A stretch of DNA of 64,000 bases from Paenibacillus piri (GTDB lineage: Bacteria; Bacillota; Bacilli; Paenibacillales; NBRC-103111): assembly GCF_004354045.1 (NCBI RefSeq), contig NZ_SMRT01000009.1:186001-250000 (forward strand), written 5' to 3'. The position numbers and the translations under genes are program-made. The notes beneath the pieces were generated by a model. It did not search any database and had not been told where the DNA came from. It worked only from the letters and a program-made list of their open reading frames with translations. Positions 15,509-24,062 of this stretch are shown here, piece after piece. Numbering within the stretch: position 1 is the stretch's first letter; every line of letters begins with the position of its first letter.

Positions 15509-17212
15509 ATGAATATTAAAATGGGGATCGTAGGCAAGGTTACATGGTTAGTCGTTATTGCGGTGATGGTAAGCGTGATATCGCTGCTTGGGATCGGCTA
15601 TTACGTGAATTACAAACAAATCGACTACGCGGCCGGCGAGGAGCTGAACGGCTGTGCGAGCATCACGTCCGGTCTGCTGACGGCGGCGGAGATCAAGGAG
15701 CTGGGCCAGGGCAGCATATCGGCGGCGTTAAAAGAGAAAATTAATTGGATCGTCGATCATAAACCGATTTTTAAAAATGCCGCTGTCATCAGCCTCGACG
15801 GCGTGCTCATCGTACCGGATAAGAGATGGGAATCACAGGGCTTTAAAGCGGGCGACACTATATACATAGACAAACACGCGGTGGATATGCTGACCGGCAT
15901 GAAGCATCCCGAAGCTTCGTCGGTATACGAATTCGGCGGCACCGAGCGGAAAACCGGCTATGCCCCGATCTATGCGGATCATGATTCATCCAAACCGATC
16001 GTAGCGCTGATGGCGATCGATTTTGACGCTTCGATCATTCATGACCGTACGCTCACGATGCTGAGGTTTACGCTGCAAACGGGAGGAATTTTCCCCGTTA
16101 TCGCCGCTCTGACAGCCTATCTGTTGATCAGCCGGATGATTAAACCGATCGGCCACATCAGCACGCGCCTGAAAAAGATTGCGGAAGGCGATTTGACCGG
16201 CGAACCGATCCAAAGCGCAAGCAAGGATGAAATCGGCAGTCTGGTCGGTTCCGTGAATCAAATGACGGTTCAATTGAAACGAATGATCGTTACGATCGAA
16301 GATACTTCGCGTGAAGTGAACCGCACGTCAAAAGCATTGGCGAATGATGCCAACGAGACGGTCGAATCAATCCATACGATGGTTTCGGCTATGCAGCAGA
16401 TCGCCGGCGGTGCGGAGGCGCAGGAAAAGGGCACCAACGAGAGCGCGCGTGCGATGGAGGAAATCGCACAGGGCATGAGCGGCATCGCCGGCTCTGCGGT
16501 GGCGATGGCGGAAATGATGGCGCAAACGCTGGAGGCGGCGGAGGAAGGCGGGCAAACGCTGGAGCGCGTGCTCAAGCAAATGGATGCGATGCATCTGTCC
16601 GTCGAGCAGTCGACCGAAGCGGTGCAGGAGCTGTCCGCGCATTCGGAGCAAATCGGGCATATCGTATCGGTCATGAAAGAAATTGCGGCGCAGACGAATC
16701 TGCTTGCCTTGAACGCTTCTATCGAGGCTTCGAGGGCGGGCGAAGGCGGGAGGGGATTTGCCGTCGTCGCCGAAGAAATCCGCAAGCTGGCCGAACAATC
16801 GCGGATGTCTTCCGAGCATATAACGGAATTAATCGAGACGGTGCAAATCCAGGTGAGGAAAATGGTCGCGGCTCTAAGCCTGGAAATGGCCGAGATGAAG
16901 ACGGGGGCGGAATATATCCATCATTTATCCGGCGGTTTTCAAAGCATCGTGGACAAGGCGCGGCAAACGAATGGGCAAATTACCGAAATATCCGCGATTT
17001 CGCAGCAGGTTAGCGCCTCAACCGATGAAGTGTCCTCCTCCGTACACGAAACGGCCTCGATCGCCAAGCAGTCGTCGCTGCAATCCGCGCAGGCCGCCGA
17101 GCTGTCTGCAGGACAGCTTGAATCGATGCGGCAAATTACGGTTGCCGCGAGCGGAATGGAAACGATCAGCGAGGAGCTGGGAGAGGTCGTCAGCAGATTC
17201 AAAATCGGGTGA
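15509..17212 (+). CDS. Methyl-accepting chemotaxis protein
   Basis: A 567-residue transmembrane chemoreceptor that controls CheA. Helix 1 is at about residues 8-30, an extracellular sensor (single-Cache-like) runs to about 180, helix 2 is at about 183-205 and HAMP follows. The cytoplasmic signalling domain has its conserved hairpin tip at AAQTNLLALNASIEASRAGE and EEIRKLAEQS. The gene has a GGAGAAAGAGG region before ATG and a perfect CRP/FNR-type site upstream, which suggests induction by oxygen limitation or a related signal. The ligand is unknown. Confidence 0.93.
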   Translation: MNIKMGIVGKVTWLVVIAVMVSVISLLGIGYYVNYKQIDYAAGEELNGCASITSGLLTAAEIKELGQGSISAALKEKINWIVDHKPIFKNAAVISLDGVLIVPDKRWESQGFKAGDTIYIDKHAVDMLTGMKHPEASSVYEFGGTERKTGYAPIYADHDSSKPIVALMAIDFDASIIHDRTLTMLRFTLQTGGIFPVIAALTAYLLISRMIKPIGHISTRLKKIAEGDLTGEPIQSASKDEIGSLVGSVNQMTVQLKRMIVTIEDTSREVNRTSKALANDANETVESIHTMVSAMQQIAGGAEAQEKGTNESARAMEEIAQGMSGIAGSAVAMAEMMAQTLEAAEEGGQTLERVLKQMDAMHLSVEQSTEAVQELSAHSEQIGHIVSVMKEIAAQTNLLALNASIEASRAGEGGRGFAVVAEEIRKLAEQSRMSSEHITELIETVQIQVRKMVAALSLEMAEMKTGAEYIHHLSGGFQSIVDKARQTNGQITEISAISQQVSASTDEVSSSVHETASIAKQSSLQSAQAAELSAGQLESMRQITVAASGMETISEELGEVVSRFKIG

Positions 17213-17253
17213 CAACCACGTCTTCCGGCTGTAAAAACGGTTACGATCCGTGC

Positions 17254-17282
17254 TTGACTCGAATTTTGCGGATAGCTATAAT
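17254..17282 (+). promoter_or_regulatory. Strong sigma-A promoter upstream of argS
   Basis: TTGACT (17254-17259), 17-base spacer, TATAAT (17277-17282). The nearest gene on this strand is argS, more than 360 bases away, and a strong terminator comes first at 17326-17350. Confidence 0.8.
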
Positions 17283-17325
17283 GTAACATATGTCCTTAAA
17301 GCAATATGGGCTAAAAAAATCGGCT

Positions 17326-17350
17326 GAGCACCCCGTTTGGGGTGCTTTAT
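17326..17350 (+). terminator. Terminator shortly after the promoter
   Basis: An AGCACCCC stem with a perfect complement, GTTT loop, then TTTATT, preceded by an A-run. A transcript from the 17254 promoter reaching this hairpin would be only about 60 bases long, so it is either an attenuator for argS or the end of a tiny RNA. Confidence 0.8.
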
Positions 17351-17388
17351 TAACGATAAGGAATACGCACCGAGAGACTTTGATCGAA

Positions 17389-17432
17389 GTGACAAACGAG
17401 CTCGTCTTGGAGACGGTGAGCCGTCTGTCCTT
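17389..17432 (-). repeat. Partial copy of the dispersed repeat
   Basis: The segment GACAAACGAGCTCGTC...GGTGAGCCGTCTGTCC parallels the 5-prime half of the dispersed repeat in the same orientation as the full copy that follows, with many substitutions. It gives a head-to-tail partial duplication. Confidence 0.6.
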
Positions 17433-17440
17433 GGTTGAAT

Positions 17441-17525
17441 AGAAAAGTATAAGTTTTTCATACTTGGCTTCGCACAACCTTGACAAACGTGCTCGTCCCC
17501 TAAGAACGGCGAAGCCGTTTATCCT
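17441..17525 (-). repeat. Dispersed intergenic repeat, copy 2
   Basis: On the minus strand it begins AGGATAAACGGCTTCGCCGT and ends CCAAGTATGAAAAACTTATAC, the cleanest copy in the window. The ACGGC-TTC-GCCGT hairpin and the AAGTAT/ATACTT inverted repeat at the other end are intact. It lies within the argS leader. Confidence 0.88.
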
Positions 17526-17551
17526 GGATGGAACACAAGCAGCATACAAGA

Positions 17552-17596
17552 CGCGGATGCATTTCGTCGAAACGTCTTCGATCCGCGGTTCTTTTA
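17552..17596 (+). terminator. Terminator-like hairpin before argS
   Basis: CGCGGAT pairs with ATCCGCG (17581-17587), followed by GTTCTTTTATT. The CCGCGGTTC-like 3-prime side recalls T-box terminators, but I find no AGGGTGGNACCGCG antiterminator element, so I call only a hairpin that could attenuate argS. Confidence 0.45.
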
Positions 17597-17647
17597 TTAA
17601 CGATAAATTTCAAGCGTACGAATTGATGGAAAAGGGGATTTTGAACA

Positions 17648-19366
17648 ATGAATTACAAACAAGTATTGGCGGCCGGATTGGCGCCGCATTTGGATGGCGT
17701 TCAGGAGGAGACGATTGCGGACCTGATCGAATATCCGCCGAACCCGCAGATGGGCGATTTGTCGATGCCGTGCTTCAAGCTGAGCAAGCAGCTGCGCAAA
17801 GCGCCGCATGCGATTGCCGAGGAGCTGAAGCAGCGGTGGGAGGCTCATCCCGTATTTGACCGGGTGGAGGCGGTTTCCGGTTATTTTAACGTGTTCTTGA
17901 ACGGGCAGCGCTTTGCAGAGGAAGTCGTCGGCGAAATATACGATTTGCAGGACCGGTACGGCTCGCAACAAATAGGACAGGGCCGTAATATCGTGATCGA
18001 CTTTTCATCGCCGAATATTGCCAAAACCTTCCATATCGGTCACCTTCGTTCCACTATGATCGGCAATGCGATTTACAAGATTCATGAGTTTCTCGGCTAT
18101 AACTGTGTCGGCATCAACCATCTGGGCGATTGGGGCACGCAGTTCGGCAAACTGATTGTCGCTTACCAGCTATGGGGCAATCAGGCGGCGGTGGAGGCCG
18201 AGGGCATCGACGAGCTGCAGCGGCTCTATATTAAATTTCACGACGAGGCGGAAAGCAAGCCCGAGCTGGAAACCGAGGCGCGTCTATGCTTTGTGCGGCT
18301 GGAGCAGGGCGACGAGGAAGCGCTCAAGCTGTGGAAATGGTTCGTTGAGATCAGTTTGAAGGAATTTGAAAAAATGTATGCGCTGCTCGGCGTCAAGTTC
18401 GATTCGTATGCCGGGGAGAGCTTCTATAATGATAAGATGGATGCCGTGATCGAAGAGCTGAAGCAAAAGAAGCTGCTGGAGGAAGACGACGGCGCGCAGC
18501 TGGTGCGTCTTGACGACTTCAACATGCCTCCGGCGCTGATGATCAAGAAGGACGGCGGCACATTGTACCATACGCGCGACGTGACAGCGGCGATTTACCG
18601 TCACAACGCCTACGATTTCGAAAAATGCATCTATGTTACAGACGCCGGGCAAAGCCTGCATTTCCAGCAATGGTTTAAAGTCATCGAGCTGATGGGCTAC
18701 GACTGGGCGAGCAAGCTCGCGCACGTACCGTTCGGCAAGGTCAGCCTGGAGGGCGCGAAGCTGTCGACGCGCAAAGGGAATGTGATCAGGCTGGAGGAGC
18801 TGCTGACGCAGGCAATTGAAAAGACGAAGGTCATTATCAATGAAAAGAACCCGAGCTTGGAAAATCGCGACGAGGTCGCCCGTCAGGTTGGCGTTGGCGC
18901 CATCATATTCAGCGATTTAAGCAACAACCGGATCAAGGATATCGTCTTCTCCTGGGAGGATGCGCTTAACTTTGACGGTGAGACGGGGCCGTACGTGCAG
19001 TATACGCATGTGCGTACATGCAGCTTGCTGCGCAAAGCGAACGGCAGCGAATCGATCGAGCTGTCGGGAGCGAAGGACGCATTGAACTTTGCGCTGCTGG
19101 ACAATCCGGAGGCGCAAGGCGTGCTTCGGCAGCTGCACCTGTTCAAGGAACGGGTCGAGCAGGCGATGCACAAGCTGGAGCCGTCCGTCGTAAGCCGCTA
19201 TCTGGTAGATTTGGCGCAGAGCTTCAACCGCTTTTACCATGAATGCCCGATCCTGGTTGATGACGCCGAGCTTCGTCAAGCCAGGCTGGCGCTTGTGAAG
19301 AGCGTGCAGATTACGATGCGCAACGGCTTGTGTCTGATCGGGCTGGAGGCGCCCGAGAAGATGTAA
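17648..19366 (+). CDS. argS: Arginyl-tRNA synthetase
   Basis: A 572-residue class I aminoacyl-tRNA synthetase that charges tRNA-Arg. It has the N-terminal Add-1 domain (residues 1-100), the HIGH motif as FHIGHLRSTMIGNA (about residues 129-142), the SLEGAKLSTRKGNVI stretch replacing KMSKS, and the C-terminal DALR anticodon-binding domain ending GLCLIGLEAPEKM. Length is close to other Bacillales ArgRS. The ATG follows AAAAGGGGA. Its upstream region is complex: promoter, early terminator, repeat copies and a second hairpin. Confidence 0.96.
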   Translation: MNYKQVLAAGLAPHLDGVQEETIADLIEYPPNPQMGDLSMPCFKLSKQLRKAPHAIAEELKQRWEAHPVFDRVEAVSGYFNVFLNGQRFAEEVVGEIYDLQDRYGSQQIGQGRNIVIDFSSPNIAKTFHIGHLRSTMIGNAIYKIHEFLGYNCVGINHLGDWGTQFGKLIVAYQLWGNQAAVEAEGIDELQRLYIKFHDEAESKPELETEARLCFVRLEQGDEEALKLWKWFVEISLKEFEKMYALLGVKFDSYAGESFYNDKMDAVIEELKQKKLLEEDDGAQLVRLDDFNMPPALMIKKDGGTLYHTRDVTAAIYRHNAYDFEKCIYVTDAGQSLHFQQWFKVIELMGYDWASKLAHVPFGKVSLEGAKLSTRKGNVIRLEELLTQAIEKTKVIINEKNPSLENRDEVARQVGVGAIIFSDLSNNRIKDIVFSWEDALNFDGETGPYVQYTHVRTCSLLRKANGSESIELSGAKDALNFALLDNPEAQGVLRQLHLFKERVEQAMHKLEPSVVSRYLVDLAQSFNRFYHECPILVDDAELRQARLALVKSVQITMRNGLCLIGLEAPEKM

Positions 19367-19433
19367 GGCAGATCGCATTCCCACAGCCCGCTGTGTAAGG
19401 CAGATCGCATTCTACAGCGGGCTGTGTAAGGCG
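19363..19433. repeat. Direct plus inverted repeat after argS
   Basis: An 18-base direct repeat GTAAGGCAGATCGCATTC (19363 and 19395 regions) alternates with an inverted pair CACAGCCCGCTGT / ACAGCGGGCTGTG. The inverted pair can form a strong hairpin just after the argS stop, but with no T-run. Confidence 0.75.
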
Positions 19434-19561
19434 ATAATAGGTTTGCAATTGCGATGAGGCTGTTCCAATGGAAGGTAGGACGAGGAATGCCGGGGACAGG
19501 TTCGGGGACAAGGTTACGCGCCGTGTAATTTGGCCACACTACGTAATACGGGGGTGGACCT

Positions 19562-19756
19562 ATGCCTAAAGACGGCGATGAATTGGTCAAATATGTAGCC
19601 GAGCAGCTGCTGAACTATATGGAAACGCCGCGCGAGGTGCGCAAGCAGGCACGGGAGTATCTGAAAGAAATCCGCGAGCCGTGGACTTACCGGTGGTTCG
19701 GGATGATGCCTGCGGCCATACGGATGTGGACGGAAAAACTGCGCATAAAAAAATGA
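19562..19756 (+). CDS. yqzE: YqzE family protein
   Basis: A 64-residue protein matching YqzE of Bacillales: the start KDGDELVKYVAEQLLNYMETP, then EIREPWTYRWFGMMPAAI and a basic tail. In Bacillus subtilis yqzE follows the comG competence operon; here it stands alone after argS. Function is unknown. GGGGTGG precedes the ATG. A large hairpin terminator overlaps its stop codon. Confidence 0.85.
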   Translation: MPKDGDELVKYVAEQLLNYMETPREVRKQAREYLKEIREPWTYRWFGMMPAAIRMWTEKLRIKK

Positions 19757-19819
19757 AAAGCTTCTCTTCTCAACAACCGCGTTTCATGGAAACCGTATGT
19801 TGAGAACGGGAAGCTTTTC
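19756..19819. terminator. Long bidirectional terminator
   Basis: An imperfect stem of about 20 bp (AAAAGCTTCTC...CTCAACA with TGTTGAG...GGGAAGCTTTT), A-rich before and T-rich after, between the convergent yqzE and secreted-protein genes. Confidence 0.85.
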
Positions 19820-19841
19820 TATAGGAAGGAGGAGAGAAACC

Positions 19842-20801
19842 TTAAGGATACAGCTTTCCGAGCTTGCAAGCGGCTGCGTAAGGGATCGCCCGTTGGCCGT
19901 TTTGCTCGAGAAGCAGGAAAGCGTCTTCACCGGACCACTGATGGTATCCGGTTACCGCGAATGGCGACGTTACTTTACCGTTGTACAATTGCGCGGTGTA
20001 CGTTAGCTTCTTGTGCCGCTCCAGATCGCTGCGGAGAGCGGCGAACGATTCGTACGCGGCCGGGGCGTTCTTCACCCATGGCAGCCGGTCGTAAGGATCG
20101 AACTCCGGCAGCTGCAGGCTGGCGCCGATCGACTGACCGGGCTCCAACCGGGTATATGCTTCATCGGCGGACGAGCCGCCGGATTCCTGCAGATCCGAAT
20201 CCGTCTGCAGCGGCAGCACTTCGCCGGTTTTGGCGTCGATATAGTAGAAGTTATCCGCATCGGTTATTTTCCAGACGGCATGCAGCGGGTCCACATATAA
20301 TCGTTCCGTCTTGTAAGAAGAATTAATAAGGTCAAGCTGTACCAATGATTGGTACAGTGTTTGCATGCTGAACAGCGGTGTGCTGCCGCGTCCGTATTCC
20401 GTCAGACGAAATTTGGACGGATTGTTCGGGTCTGCGGCATGGATGACCATGTAGCCGACCGGACTTCCCTGGGATTGAAGCAGCACGATCCATCCGTGCG
20501 TGCCCGGTCCGAGCGGCTGGCTTGTCCATTCGGCCTGCTTCCAAGCCTGAAATCCCTGCTGGCCGGAAATGGACTGAATCCATTGTTGAACCGCATCCTT
20601 CAGCGATGGGGAAGTGATCGTGCTGTCCGGCTGTACGGGTGCGGGCGGTTTTTCCGAAGCTTTCGGCCCGGTCGCGGTTGTGCCCGCAGCTTCCGCTGCG
20701 GAAATCGCGGCGCCGGTAACAGCGGCATTGGAGAGCGGCATCGGCACCATCAGGCTTGTCCATATGACGAGCGACACAAGCCAAAAGGTTGATTTCTTCA
20801 T
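19842..20801 (-). CDS. Secreted protein of unknown function
   Basis: A 319-residue exported protein: signal peptide MKKSTFWLVSLVIWTSLMVP with a likely cut after PLSNA. A Pro/Ala/Thr/Lys-rich stretch (about residues 35-70) precedes a globular part whose segment PVGYMVIHAADPNN and following strands resemble propeptide-like or cystatin-like cores of secreted proteases (HAVWKITDADNFYYIDAKTGEVLPL is PepSY-like). No protease catalytic residues are evident. The ATG at 20801 is preferred, with AGGTGA upstream; a longer version from 20927 lacks a site. Function unknown. Confidence 0.68.
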   Translation of the reverse strand: MKKSTFWLVSLVIWTSLMVPMPLSNAAVTGAAISAAEAAGTTATGPKASEKPPAPVQPDSTITSPSLKDAVQQWIQSISGQQGFQAWKQAEWTSQPLGPGTHGWIVLLQSQGSPVGYMVIHAADPNNPSKFRLTEYGRGSTPLFSMQTLYQSLVQLDLINSSYKTERLYVDPLHAVWKITDADNFYYIDAKTGEVLPLQTDSDLQESGGSSADEAYTRLEPGQSIGASLQLPEFDPYDRLPWVKNAPAAYESFAALRSDLERHKKLTYTAQLYNGKVTSPFAVTGYHQWSGEDAFLLLEQNGQRAIPYAAACKLGKLYP

Positions 20802-21002
20802 TGCTTCACCTGCTTGTATTGGGTTTTCGGGCATATGGCTTGAGGTCCGCCAAACGTAAAAAAAGGTAGGTGATGTCGAGAACGTTTGGAACGAACAAGC
20901 CGTACCCTTATTGTAACGAACAGACACTGAAAAGGTTGTTACAACCTGTAGGCGGCATCAAAACATTTTGCTTCTATTTTTGCTGGCATTTAGCGGAATT
21001 CG

Positions 21003-22085
21003 TCAGTTGACGGCCGACCCGGCCATCTGCAAATGAAACAAACCGCAATTGATGACGGATATTTGGATCCTCGGCCGGTACTGCCAGTCGATTTCCCGCC
21101 GGCGGTTCGCATACTGCGCCTCGACCTCGTACCGCTTATCCGGCTCGGCGCTGCGGATCAGCGAGTCATAATAGCCGCGAATCCGTTCGAGCTCCTCCTG
21201 CAGCCGCAAACCGGCTTCCTTGGCCCAGCGGTGGTCGTAGCCTCGCAGCTTATGCTCCAGGTAATCCTCCAAATAAATGACGGCGCGGGGCAGCGTAAAT
21301 TTATCGGGCGTAATAAATATTTGCGCCGGCAGCCGGGGGGTAAGACGCTTGCCGAGCAGCTGCTCCTGAAACCGCTCCCGTATTTCCCCGGTACCCAGAT
21401 GGATGCCGAGCGAATGAATTTCGCTGCGCTTCATATCGCAGGCCAGCTCGATCTTGAAATTGACCTGCAGCCAATTTTCATATGGCACGGTGGCGGTCGA
21501 TTTCTGCTCCGGCTTGAACTGCTCGTACAAATGGACGAACCGCCCCTTGTTTCGTACGGCGGCAAATATTTGTTCGAGCCTGCGGCTGCCGAAGGTGACT
21601 TCGTCCTTCGGCACGCGTGCCGTAATCTGCGTCGGCACGAAGCCGAAATAGCGGCCGAGTATGCTGTCGGCCGGCGGCTGACCCGGCGCCCCGCCGGCTT
21701 GCGGGGCGCCGTACGGCCCTCCGGGAGCCGCGCCTGCGGCAGCTCCCGGGCTTGCCGCTGCGCCTCCTCCCGGCGCCGCAGCTGCCGCACCCGCCGCCGG
21801 ACCCGGCGGGGCGGACGGACCGGCGGCCGCACCTGCGCCCGGGCCGCCGGTCTCCTGGACGGCCGCCTTATGGCCGTCCGGATCGAAAATAAACGTGCAC
21901 GTCATCGTCTCGGGCGCGACGCCCGTCCTTTCCACGAAGCTCCAGTAATACGGGCGGTACGTCAGCTCCTTGTCCGCCGAAGGCGAGAGCTTGACCGTGA
22001 CGTAAGCCGGGTGCTTCTCCACGATGTCGCACTGCTCCGCTTCAAGATAGCGCAGCACGAACTGCCGGATCTGTTCCGGTTTCAT
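21003..22085 (-). CDS. yqhG: YqhG family protein with a Gly/Ala/Pro-rich insertion
   Basis: A 360-residue protein that begins MKPEQIRQFVLRYLEAEQCD and matches YqhG by pattern, partner of the SNF2-type protein YqhH. Residues about 79-138 are a low-complexity block of Gly, Ala and Pro that splits the N-terminal domain (ending FIFDPDGHKAAVQETG) from the rest (starting SILGRYFGFVPTQITARVPKDE). As I recall the Bacillus homologue is about 100 residues shorter, so this block is an insertion. The gene overlaps yqhH by four bases (ATGA), implying translational coupling. Function unknown. Confidence 0.85.
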   Translation of the reverse strand: MKPEQIRQFVLRYLEAEQCDIVEKHPAYVTVKLSPSADKELTYRPYYWSFVERTGVAPETMTCTFIFDPDGHKAAVQETGGPGAGAAAGPSAPPGPAAGAAAAAPGGGAAASPGAAAGAAPGGPYGAPQAGGAPGQPPADSILGRYFGFVPTQITARVPKDEVTFGSRRLEQIFAAVRNKGRFVHLYEQFKPEQKSTATVPYENWLQVNFKIELACDMKRSEIHSLGIHLGTGEIRERFQEQLLGKRLTPRLPAQIFITPDKFTLPRAVIYLEDYLEHKLRGYDHRWAKEAGLRLQEELERIRGYYDSLIRSAEPDKRYEVEAQYANRRREIDWQYRPRIQISVINCGLFHLQMAGSAVN

Positions 22086-23884
22086 GGCGACACCTCCACT
22101 TGACCCGCGGGCGGACCGGCAACCGAATCGAGCAGAGACGAGAAGCGGGAAGGCTCCTGGGCGCTCTGTCCGACCTCGGATCGGATGGAGGAAATGGAGC
22201 GGCCGAGATCGTCGATCTGCCGGCGCATGTCGTCCTCGCTGCGGGAGGACAAAATCATCCGGGCCAAATGATTTTCCAGCGATTGCGTCTGCTCCAGACG
22301 TTCCAGAATCGTATCCAGCTCGCCGATGACCAGCTCGAACATGTTGATTTTTTCATGCAGCAGCGACAAAATGTATTCCTCAATCGTCCCCTGCGTGGAC
22401 AAATTGTAAATTTTCACGTCATCCTGCTGCCCCAGCCGGTGCACGCGGCCGATCCGCTGCTCGACCCGCATCGGGTTCCACGGCAGGTCGAAGTTGATCA
22501 TATGGTGGCAAAACTGCAGGTTAATCCCTTCGCCGCCCGCCTCCGTAGCGACAAGCACTTGGGCGCGGTTGCGGAACAGATCCATCATCCAGTCCTTTTT
22601 GCCCCGGTTCATGCCGCCGCGGTACGGAACGGCCGTAATTTTATGCTCCTTCAAATATTGCATTAAATATTCCTGGGACGCCCGGTACTCGGTGAAAATG
22701 ATCACCTTGTCGTTAATTTCCTTGACAAGCTCGATTACCTTCTCCGCTTTTGTGTTCGCTTTTATGCCGCGGATCAGCTCGACGAGCTCCCAGATTTTAG
22801 CGCGGACAGGGGAGTCCTCGGCTGTTTTTTTGAACATATTGACCAAAGTAATGAACACCGCATCCCGGCTGCTGCACACCTCGCGCTGCAGGGTGACAAG
22901 GGACAGAACGCTGCTCAGGTCGCTGCCCGCTTCCTCGTAGCGTCCTTTGACGAAGTCGGTCACGCCCTCGTAAAGCGCTTTTTCGTCAGGGGAGAGCGTG
23001 AGCGGAATGTTGCGCACAATGCGTTTGGTGAAGCTCACGTTGCCGTCGCTGCGCCGGTTGCGGATCATGACCTTGGAAAGCTCCTGCTGCAGCTGCTCCT
23101 CGTTTTTGGGGATGCGCTTGTCGACGACGAAATTGGACTGGAAGCTGCCCTGTCCGCCCAAATGGCCCGGCTTGAGCAGAGTGATCAAGTTGTACAGCTC
23201 CTTCAAATCGTTTTGCACGGGAGTGGCGGTCAGCAGCAGGCAATATTTTTTGCGCAGCTCGGTAATGAACTGGTAATTGGTCGTTTTTTTGTTTTTCAGC
23301 TTGTGAGCCTCGTCGATAATGAGCATGTCGTATTCCAGACCGAGCACGATATCGCGGTGCGGGTCCCGTTTGGCCGTATCCATCGAGGCGACGACGATGT
23401 CGCTTTGCTCCCACATGTATTCTTTCTTTTGCGCCACGGCGGGAATGCCGAATTTCTGGTTCAGCTCTCGCACCCACTGCAGCACCAGCGAGGCGGGGAC
23501 GAGAATGAGCACCTTTTTGACCAAGCCCCGGATGATGTATTCTTTCAATATAAGCCCCGCTTCGATCGTTTTGCCCAGCCCGACCTCATCGGCTAAAATT
23601 GCTCTTCCCCGCATTTCGGTCAGCACTTTTTTGGCGGTATCGATCTGATGCGGCATCGGGGTGAGCTGAGGGATATGAACCAGGCACTGCAGCTCGTCAA
23701 AGCTGTTGATCAGACTGGCCTGCTCGGCTTCATACGCAAGCTGGTACAGCGTCCAATCGTCCCAGGGCCCGTTGCGCAGCGCTCTTGCATGCAGCTCCTC
23801 GAACCAGTCGCGGTCAAAATGCAGCTGGACATGTTCGTTGAAAGGTCGCACGTGTTCTTTTCGCTCGTTGGTTTGTGTTTGCAT
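22082..23884 (-). CDS. yqhH: SNF2-family DEAD/DEAH helicase-like ATPase
   Basis: A 600-residue SNF2-type ATPase. Motif I is ADEVGLGKT (about 98-106), motif II IDEAHKLKN, motif III LLTATPVQND, and motif VI VEQRIGRVHRLGQ. It has the RapA/YqhH layout without an extra DNA-binding domain. It probably moves along or remodels nucleic acid or protein-nucleic acid complexes; the real target is unknown. AAAGGAG precedes the ATG. It is the first gene of the yqhH-yqhG pair, a conserved Bacillales unit near lipM. Confidence 0.9.
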   Translation of the reverse strand: MQTQTNERKEHVRPFNEHVQLHFDRDWFEELHARALRNGPWDDWTLYQLAYEAEQASLINSFDELQCLVHIPQLTPMPHQIDTAKKVLTEMRGRAILADEVGLGKTIEAGLILKEYIIRGLVKKVLILVPASLVLQWVRELNQKFGIPAVAQKKEYMWEQSDIVVASMDTAKRDPHRDIVLGLEYDMLIIDEAHKLKNKKTTNYQFITELRKKYCLLLTATPVQNDLKELYNLITLLKPGHLGGQGSFQSNFVVDKRIPKNEEQLQQELSKVMIRNRRSDGNVSFTKRIVRNIPLTLSPDEKALYEGVTDFVKGRYEEAGSDLSSVLSLVTLQREVCSSRDAVFITLVNMFKKTAEDSPVRAKIWELVELIRGIKANTKAEKVIELVKEINDKVIIFTEYRASQEYLMQYLKEHKITAVPYRGGMNRGKKDWMMDLFRNRAQVLVATEAGGEGINLQFCHHMINFDLPWNPMRVEQRIGRVHRLGQQDDVKIYNLSTQGTIEEYILSLLHEKINMFELVIGELDTILERLEQTQSLENHLARMILSSRSEDDMRRQIDDLGRSISSIRSEVGQSAQEPSRFSSLLDSVAGPPAGQVEVSP

Positions 23885-24062
23885 GGCGGTTGCTCCTTTA
23901 ACGCCCTCTCCGGAGAAGGAAGGCTGGGAATCTTTCCTATAATATACAAATATATGGCCTGACGAATCGTTACTTTGTAGTATGGACGAAAAGAGGCACT
24001 TTCATAACCCGGACGAATGCTTTATGATGGTTTATAACAGTTCGGAAAGGAAGGATTTCGGT

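Noticed and set aside
17520..17600. T-box leader for argS
   Set aside because: A CCGCGGTTC-like terminator arm is present but there is no AGGGTGGNACCGCG antiterminator or specifier loop that I can place.
20937..20960. Terminator after yqhG
   Set aside because: AGGTTGTAACAACCT followed by TTTTC on the minus strand has only a 5-bp usable stem and lies downstream of yqhG by chance; too weak, and it overlaps the region upstream of another gene.
21033..22103. Plus-strand frame of 356 codons opposite yqhG
   Set aside because: Shadow produced by the Gly/Ala/Pro-rich insert; Arg/Cys/Ser-rich nonsense in the middle.
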